64,000 bases of DNA from Flagellimonas yonaguniensis (GTDB lineage Bacteria; Bacteroidota; Bacteroidia; Flavobacteriales; Flavobacteriaceae): contig NZ_JARFVB010000003.1 in assembly GCF_029193885.1 (NCBI RefSeq), forward strand, positions 310,001 through 374,000. The letters are read 5' to 3'. Numbering within the stretch: position 1 is the stretch's first letter; each line of letters begins with the position of its first letter. This document shows positions 58,813 to 64,000 of the stretch, piece after piece. The translations under genes were made by a program, and so were the position numbers. The notes beneath the pieces were generated by a model. That model saw nothing but the letters and a program-made list of their open reading frames with translations, was not told the DNA's origin and ran no database searches.

Positions 58813-59574
58813 ATGTGCTACTCGACCAGACAGACCCGCGAGCGGAAGGAACTGGAGAAATTGCTCTCCGTCAAGGCCATGTACGGCGATCTCGACACCG
58901 ACCTGGAACTCATTTACTTCCATGCCAACGGTTGGAGCCACCCGGTCATGTGGACCTTGGGCCAAGAGGAGCCGGACAATCTCCTCCCTGCCATGTGGGG
59001 CATCATGCCATCAAGGGAGAAACAGGAGGGTTACAAGGAATATTTCAAGAATCCAAGGACCTTTGGTGGCCTCAATGCCAAGTCCGAAAAAATCTTCGAT
59101 CATTTCATTTATCGATATACTTGGGAGCACCAACGCTGCATCATACCCGTGGACGGTTTCTTCGAACCCCACAACACCAAGGTAAAGGTCAAGGGCAAGG
59201 ATTTCAAAGTGCCTTTCTACTTCAACAGAAAGAATGGGGATCCCATTTACCTAGCGGGTATTTACACCAACACTTCCGACGGACGCAGAACCTTTGCCGT
59301 ATTGACCAAGGAGGCCACTCCCATGTTCGCCGATATCCACAATGAAAAGAAACGACGTCCGGTCATCATCGATGATGAAAACCTGGATGCTTGGCTACAT
59401 AACGGCAACAACGAATCAGATGTTCAAGATCTCATCGATGACGATCTTTGGGAAGGGGAGCTGGAAGCTTATCCCGTAACCAAGGATCTGTACAGTAGGA
59501 GAGTGGATTCCAATTATCCCGGTATCATCGACAAAGTGGACTACGAAGAGGTATCGATTTCCTATGGGCAATAA
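58813..59574 (+). CDS. yedK: SOS response-associated peptidase, YedK/HMCES family
   Basis: The 253-residue protein has catalytic Cys2 (MCYSTRQTRERKELEKLL), WGIMPS, the Asn/Glu region VDGFFEPHNTKVKVKGKDFK with Glu, and the His of TKEATPMFADIHNEKKRRPV. The family makes a covalent thiazolidine link to abasic sites in single-stranded DNA. It diverges from dinB-dnaE with a shared 119-bp control region, so all three form one DNA-damage cassette. Confidence 0.92.
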   Translation: MCYSTRQTRERKELEKLLSVKAMYGDLDTDLELIYFHANGWSHPVMWTLGQEEPDNLLPAMWGIMPSREKQEGYKEYFKNPRTFGGLNAKSEKIFDHFIYRYTWEHQRCIIPVDGFFEPHNTKVKVKGKDFKVPFYFNRKNGDPIYLAGIYTNTSDGRRTFAVLTKEATPMFADIHNEKKRRPVIIDDENLDAWLHNGNNESDVQDLIDDDLWEGELEAYPVTKDLYSRRVDSNYPGIIDKVDYEEVSISYGQ

Positions 59575-60176
59575 AAAAGGGAGTCTGTTTCCAGACCTCT
59601 AGTTTATCCAAATTAATCTTTAATGGCCACGTAAATGTTTTTGTTCTCTGCCATTCAACCTTGGTTTGGTGATCTTGGATTTTTGAAACTCTCCCAAGGT
59701 CAAAAAACCCCTTTCATTTTTTTCATTCTGATTTTAAATCTTTGAAAAGGGATACTTTTGTTTGCGGTCATTCTGACCATTATTCTCAAGCGTTGGATGT
59801 GTTTCATGACCCTTGTTCGAAAACCTTCCATGATGGTATATCGGATATGGTTTTTGCGATTAGGCCTTGAACTCCACAATAGATTGATGATTGAGCTGTG
59901 ACAATCAATAATCGTAGCATTTGTAATGCTTCTCCAAATAGGCCATGGATAGTTAATGACTGAGGGGCTTTACCTAGGTTATGGCCGGCATGGAGGTTGT
60001 GATGTTCAAATAGCACCGTTATGGTCACTTGATCTTCTATGCTTCTAGTGCACCCCACAATCCTCGATCTCTTTCGGTCCAAACCCTCGATTGGGAAGGC
60101 ATAGTACAGGCCCATTTAAACACTTATGAATCAGTTCTGTACAAACAACCCTTGAACCCCCTTCTTTAATTGAATT
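59575..60176. other. Non-coding or decayed interval right of yedK
   Basis: Nothing intact is seen in 600 bp. A GTCTG-TTTC-CAGAC hairpin (59585-59598) may end yedK. A 103-codon minus-strand frame (59804-60115) has no recognised pattern and I do not call it. This could be the right border of the mobile element. Confidence 0.35.
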
Positions 60177-60442
60177 TCATAAATAGTACAGTCCGTGACA
60201 AAATTTTATTGTTGGAGTTTCCGAATAAAGTTCTTCCAAATAGTTTTTTACCTTTTTGATTTTTCCCTCTTTCTCCACGGTCAAGACTTCATTTTTATTG
60301 TTCGAGGAGATGGTCATAGATCCCTTTGGGAAAATCAACCTAAACTACCGCGTAGAACATTATCTGTACCTGAATCCTTCAAAAACTGACCATTGGATAG
60401 CTTAGCCAAGTCATTTAAAAGAATAAATACAAAAAAAAACAT
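60177..60442 (-). pseudogene. Frameshifted gene remnant
   Basis: On the minus strand one frame reads NDLAKLSNGQFLKDSGTDNV LRGSLG and stops; the next frame continues at the same point with RLIFPKGSMTISSNNKNEVL and VEKEGKIKKVKNYLEELYSE, and ends at 60177. The two parts read as one protein with a shift near 60330. The family is unknown. Evidence is the protein-like composition of both parts only. Confidence 0.4.
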
Positions 60443-60534
60443 TTGGTATCAATGAAATCCCTAATAGCCGGAAACCCTTATAAATAAAAAAAGGCTCCAG
60501 GGAAAATTACGCTTTTAAATACTAACAAGCGCAA

Positions 60535-61722
60535 TCAGGTTCTATTTACAGGTATTTTTATTTTAACAACGGTTCCCTTGCCTTCTTCCGATTGAATATT
60601 TAGCGATCCTTTCATGCTCCGCACCATTTCATTGACAAGTTGAAGCCCCATACCATATCCTTCTTCATTATTTGTACCACGCTCACTCACAACACTTTTC
60701 CCCATGAATTCTTGTAACTTTTCTTTGCGGATCCCCCTTCCATTATCCTTCACTTCTATCAGTAGGGATACGTTACCTTCTGTATCCATTATATCAAGGT
60801 TTACGGCTATTTTCCCTTTTGGGGCGGTAAACTTGATGGCATTGGCGATAATGTTCCCCGATATGGGAAGAAGTTTTCTTCGTGGGAAACTGTGATGGTT
60901 TTTTTCTTTGTTGAAAACCACTCCAAAATCAATCTTTTTGTTCAAGGCAGGTAAGGCATAAAGGTCCTCCAAATGCTTTTTGAATTCTGAGAGGGTAAAA
61001 TAATTTTCTTTAAGCTGCTCTTTGCGCCTTTCCAGGATATCATCGGTCAACTCCAGTAGCTTGGAAGCAGAGCTTTTTATCATTCCCATGTACAAATCGA
61101 ACTCACTATGTTCGAGTGATTCATTTTCGGCACTTAATGCAAGACCAAGAATACCACCTACCGGACCTCTAACGTCATGGGCCATTTGGTTACGTTGGAC
61201 GATAGCCCTGTCCAACTGATCTTGCAGTGAGTCCAATTTCATTTTGCTCTCCAGCCTCTTTACGATTTCGTCCGCAACAAGCCGCAACAATTTTTTCTTT
61301 TCCTCGGATATGTTCTTATCCTGATGGTCGATTACACAAAGAGCACCAATGCTCTCCCCCGTCTCCACCATGAGCGGGATTCCCAAGTAATATTTGAATC
61401 CATCATCCTTAACATAGGGTTTATCCATGAATCGAGCGTCTTTGTCAAGACGGTGGATTTCCATTGGACTTTCAGATTGTATGGTATATTGGCAAATGGA
61501 ATCTTCACGATCCATCTCGAACAATTTGTGGCAATAAGATGATACGGTCCATTGCGAATGGCTATCAATCAAATTGATAAGCGATATCCTAGTGCCCGCA
61601 ATATGGGCTGCCAATTCGACCAAGCCTTGGAACTCGTTTTGAAGATTTCCATAATCGAGGTCAAACTCGCTCAGTTTTTTGATTCGTGCATATTCGACAT
61701 TGTTTCTCTTAATCTCGTCCAT
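60535..61722 (-). CDS. GAF-domain sensor histidine kinase
   Basis: This 395-residue protein from ATG 61722 (MDEIKRNNVEYARIKK) has a GAF domain (about 15-160: VELAAHIAGTRISLINLIDS, YLGIPLMVETGESIGALCVI), a HisKA region with phosphoacceptor His in RNQMAHDVRGPVGGILGLAL, and a HATPase domain: N-box NIIANAIKFTAPKGK, G1 VKDNGRGIRKEKL, G2 GYGMGLQLVNEM. It has no membrane segment, so it senses a cytoplasmic signal. The receiver gene is 80 bp upstream on the same strand. Confidence 0.9.
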   Translation of the reverse strand: MDEIKRNNVEYARIKKLSEFDLDYGNLQNEFQGLVELAAHIAGTRISLINLIDSHSQWTVSSYCHKLFEMDREDSICQYTIQSESPMEIHRLDKDARFMDKPYVKDDGFKYYLGIPLMVETGESIGALCVIDHQDKNISEEKKKLLRLVADEIVKRLESKMKLDSLQDQLDRAIVQRNQMAHDVRGPVGGILGLALSAENESLEHSEFDLYMGMIKSSASKLLELTDDILERRKEQLKENYFTLSEFKKHLEDLYALPALNKKIDFGVVFNKEKNHHSFPRRKLLPISGNIIANAIKFTAPKGKIAVNLDIMDTEGNVSLLIEVKDNGRGIRKEKLQEFMGKSVVSERGTNNEEGYGMGLQLVNEMVRSMKGSLNIQSEEGKGTVVKIKIPVNRT

Positions 61723-61802
61723 TAGCTCAATCTTTGGTTCAGAATGAAAAAATAAGGTTGGTTTGATAAAACCCTTACAAAGCAAACTTGAATTGCTATT
61801 AA

Positions 61803-62186
61803 CTATCCAAATATGGATTCGACGTCTTTGATTGACAACGGCTTTTTAACATAGCCCCTGACAAATTTGAGCCCATCCGCCTTTTTGATGTCAGTTTCGT
61901 CCGTGGAAGAGGAAACAATATGTATGGAAATGTTATCGCCTTTAATGGTTTGTATTCCCCCAAGGGCTTCGATGAATTCCCATCCATTCATCCTAGGCAT
62001 ATTTATATCCAATAAAATATGATAGAAAGTTTCCCCTGTATAGTTTTCACAAAGAAAGTCCAACGCTTCCCTGCCGTCGGCGCATGACTTAATGGTAAGG
62101 TCAGGATCCACCTTTTCTATCAATTTTGTTGAGACCCAGTTAAAGATAGGGTCGTCATCGATCAACAGTCCCAATTTATTCATCAT
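61803..62186 (-). CDS. CheY-like single-domain response regulator (Rcp1 type)
   Basis: This 127-residue receiver has no output domain. The acidic pocket is LLIDDDP, the phosphoacceptor is Asp60 in YHILLDINMPRMNGWEF, the switch is HIVSSSTDE and the conserved Lys is in GYVKKPLS. It overlaps the multi-PAS gene by 11 bp and precedes the GAF kinase, so it is a likely phosphotransfer link between the two. Confidence 0.92.
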   Translation of the reverse strand: MMNKLGLLIDDDPIFNWVSTKLIEKVDPDLTIKSCADGREALDFLCENYTGETFYHILLDINMPRMNGWEFIEALGGIQTIKGDNISIHIVSSSTDETDIKKADGLKFVRGYVKKPLSIKDVESIFG

Positions 62187-64000
62187 TTAATGTTTTAATA
62201 TCCATTGAACGTGTCTCAGCGACAATGTCCTGGATAATTTTGTCCAGTTCCTCCCCGGACACTTTGACCTGTTCGAGCAAAAAAGGCACATCTTCAGAAT
62301 CACAGAGTTCCAAATCCAAAAGGTTGACAACCCCCAAAAGACGCGATAAAGGCGCCCGGACCACGTGTGACTGGGTCCATGCAATATCCCGTAGTTTCTT
62401 GTTCTGGGTTTCTATTGTGCTTACATATTCCTGTTTATCAGTAATGTCGCTTGCTAGGACCAACCGCACCGTTCTACCCTCATATTCAATATCGTTGCTG
62501 TAGACCTCCACACAAATGGTCTCATTTGATTTCAATGCATGAAAAAACATTCCGGCATAGCTGTCCCGTTTCTTTTGTTGTCGTTCTTTTAGACTTTTTT
62601 CAAGAAACTTCATATGATCTTTTGGTCTGATGTCCTTTATGGTCATCGCCTTGAACTCATCCAAGGTGTAGCCATATTTTGCTATGGCAGCATTGTTGAC
62701 GTTCAAAAAATATAATGTTTGTGGGTCATATATCCACATCGGTTGTGGGCTGAAATCGAAAAGATCCTGATAGATCTTTTTGCTCTTGTTGAGTTCGGCA
62801 TAGGAGTGTTCCAATTCCTTATTGGTCATGGAGGTTTCCAATGCAGTGGAAAGGTTGCTCGTTATGGTCTTTAGGAAGGAAATATCATCGTCGCTCCACT
62901 CTCTTTCAATATGGCAGTCGTCAAATCCAATGAAACCCCAAAATGATCTGTTTATAAAAATGGGAAGCACGATAATGGATTTGATGCCCTGTTCAAGAAA
63001 AAGCCCTTTGGTCTCGGTATCCTCCATCTCCCTGACGATCGCCACAAATTGCTTTTGATCCCTCAATGCCTCTATAATGTCCTGGATATTGGAAAAAGGA
63101 ATGTTCTGGAACTTCGGATGATTTATTTTGGAAGGCACTCCCTTACCATTCCACTCCAACCGTTGGTTAGTTTCCTTCTCCCCTGTTTTTTCATTGAAGG
63201 AGTTTTGGTAATAGTAAACCCGATCGGCTTTTATACATTGTCCAACCTTACCGAACGCCTTTTCGATTACACTGAACCAATCATCATAATTGAGCAGTTC
63301 TTTGTTCATTTCTGCAATGATGTCCAGTTGTTCTGTCTTGTGAAGGATTTTTTCGTTGGCTTTCTTTTTCTGCGTAATGTCCCTGAAAAAAACACTGATT
63401 CCTTCTTCAGAGGGATATGCATTGACCTCTAGCCAAATGCCATAAAAGTCCTCAAAAGAGATGGGCTCTCGGGTCTTGAGTACCTTGTTGTAGTTGGTGT
63501 AGGAGGGCAGGTCCACCGCATCGGGGAACACCTCCCAAAGGTTTTTGCCGATGAGGTCTTCCCTCTTCACTCCGAGCAGACGTTCAGCAGTCTTGTTCCA
63601 ATAGGTTACCGTGAAATCCTCTTTCATGGCGAAGAAAGCGTCCCCAATACTTTCCAGAATCATATTCTTTTCCCGATAGGCCGATTCAAGGGCTTCAGAG
63701 GCTCTTTTTCGCTCGTCTATATTTTTGAAATAGACCGAAACCCCACCATTGGAAGGATAGGTGTTGATCTCATACCAAGATCCATTTCCAGGATATAGGT
63801 ACTCAAAACTTTCTGCATTACCCTTCTTGGCGACCCTTCTATACACCGTTTCCAGTTCAGTGCCCAAGGCAGGGGAAAACAATTCCCAAATGTTTTTTCC
63901 CAGCACCTCATCTCGTTTCTTCCCAAGTAAATTTTCGGCCTCCTTGTTGAAAAATGTAACGTTCCAGTCCTTGTCCACGGCATAGAACGCATCCGAAATA
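62176..64000 (-). CDS. Multi-PAS/GAF sensor protein ending at a HisKA-like region (5' part outside window)
   Basis: The frame is open to the window edge (608 codons seen). From the N-terminus: PAS (DKDWNVTFFNKEAENLLGKK), PAS (EDFTVTYWNKTAERLLGVKR), a GAF domain (EKAFGKVGQCIKADRVYYYQ; GIKSIIVLPIFINRSFWGFI), PAS (FDFSPQPMWIYDPQTLYFLN), then a HisKA-like helix RDIAWTQSHVVRAPLSRLLG VVNLLD with a candidate His, and a stop 60 residues later. No HATPase domain follows, so it cannot phosphorylate itself alone. The receiver gene overlaps its end. Confidence 0.88.
   Translation of the reverse strand, partial: ISDAFYAVDKDWNVTFFNKEAENLLGKKRDEVLGKNIWELFSPALGTELETVYRRVAKKGNAESFEYLYPGNGSWYEINTYPSNGGVSVYFKNIDERKRASEALESAYREKNMILESIGDAFFAMKEDFTVTYWNKTAERLLGVKREDLIGKNLWEVFPDAVDLPSYTNYNKVLKTREPISFEDFYGIWLEVNAYPSEEGISVFFRDITQKKKANEKILHKTEQLDIIAEMNKELLNYDDWFSVIEKAFGKVGQCIKADRVYYYQNSFNEKTGEKETNQRLEWNGKGVPSKINHPKFQNIPFSNIQDIIEALRDQKQFVAIVREMEDTETKGLFLEQGIKSIIVLPIFINRSFWGFIGFDDCHIEREWSDDDISFLKTITSNLSTALETSMTNKELEHSYAELNKSKKIYQDLFDFSPQPMWIYDPQTLYFLNVNNAAIAKYGYTLDEFKAMTIKDIRPKDHMKFLEKSLKERQQKKRDSYAGMFFHALKSNETICVEVYSNDIEYEGRTVRLVLASDITDKQEYVSTIETQNKKLRDIAWTQSHVVRAPLSRLLGVVNLLDLELCDSEDVPFLLEQVKVSGEELDKIIQDIVAETRSMDIKTLNDE

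Larger units (their letters stand above)
17246..59574. mobile_element. Integrative and conjugative element inserted at ssrA (right end not defined)
   Basis: The region starts at the 3' end of tmRNA with a tyrosine recombinase 240 bp inside. It contains rteC, a Xis-like gene, a tra operon (E, F, G, I, J, K, M, N), a coupling protein, relaxase and accessory genes, ssb and radC, with cargo: CBASS-like genes, SusC/D cluster, AbiE and mutagenesis polymerases. That these belong to one element is inferred from order and content. No repeat of the tmRNA 3' end was found downstream, so 59574 (last gene clearly of mobile type) is a minimum right limit. The AT-rich 17.4-24.9 kb part may be a separately acquired insert. 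Confidence 0.7.

Noticed and set aside
59804..60115. 103-codon minus-strand frame in the gap after yedK
   Set aside because: No recognised motif, no RBS or promoter, and unusual composition; it may be decayed DNA, but coding capacity is not supported.
60493..60499. GGCTCCA as a possible right attachment site matching the ssrA 3' end
   Set aside because: Only 7 bases match (CGGCTCCACT in ssrA), which is expected by chance in a window of this length.
1..64000. CRISPR arrays, rRNA or tRNA genes, and insertion-sequence transposases
   Set aside because: None was seen on reading either strand; the only tRNA-like structure is in tmRNA.

Overview
The window comes from a Bacteroidota chromosome, most likely a member of the Flavobacteriaceae. 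The evidence is the tmRNA tag GENNYALAA, the TANNTTTG promoter -7 elements, the SusC/SusD pair, a Bacteroides-type conjugation operon with RteC, and core genes typical of that family. No species is claimed.

Left part (1-17245), ordinary chromosome: a LytS/LytTR two-component pair (first gene cut by the window edge), an intradiol dioxygenase-like lipoprotein, ppgK, typA, a tandem pair of secreted 190-residue proteins, kdsA, an iron-uptake operon (TonB receptor, DUF4198, two small membrane proteins, PepSY reductase-like protein), several membrane or DUF genes, an AlaDH/PNT-type dehydrogenase, a small structured RNA and ssrA (tmRNA).

Middle part (17246 to at least 59574), an integrative and conjugative element (ICE) apparently inserted at the 3' end of ssrA. 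Its integrase is at 17484 and a second integrase remnant follows. Then comes an AT-rich defence island. A three-gene operon on the minus strand has the make-up of a short type II CBASS: a CD-NTase, an E2-like protein with a SEC-C zinc motif, and a DUF6602 PD-(D/E)XK protein. A divergent operon encodes a sigma-like factor, a small helical protein and an ImmA/IrrE metalloprotease, and looks like a damage-responsive switch. An XRE regulator and a promoter-hairpin-terminator RNA candidate follow. Cargo at 24.9-36.7 kb is a SusC/SusD/metzincin-like protease operon, a small two-Cys secreted protein (DUF6520) with a MauE-type redox membrane protein, a PAS-AraC regulator, a DUF7793 protein and an alpha-oxoamine synthase-GNAT fusion. 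Two copies of a direct-repeat operator link the last two groups.

The ICE machinery follows: rteC, paired palindromes, a Xis-like HTH gene, an accessory protein, a DnaC/IstB-like ATPase, an AbiE toxin-antitoxin pair, traE-F-G-I-J-K-M-N, a VirD4 coupling protein, a relaxase, a BfmA/BtgA protein, a probable oriT region, radC, ssb, and a mutagenesis cassette (DnaE-like and Y-family polymerases, with a divergent YedK/HMCES gene) whose promoter carries an overlapping palindrome.

Right part (59575-64000): about 960 bp without an intact gene, including a probable frameshifted remnant, then three signalling genes on the minus strand: a GAF histidine kinase, a CheY-like receiver, and a multi-PAS protein that ends after its HisKA region and is cut by the window edge. 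The right attachment site of the ICE was not found in the window.
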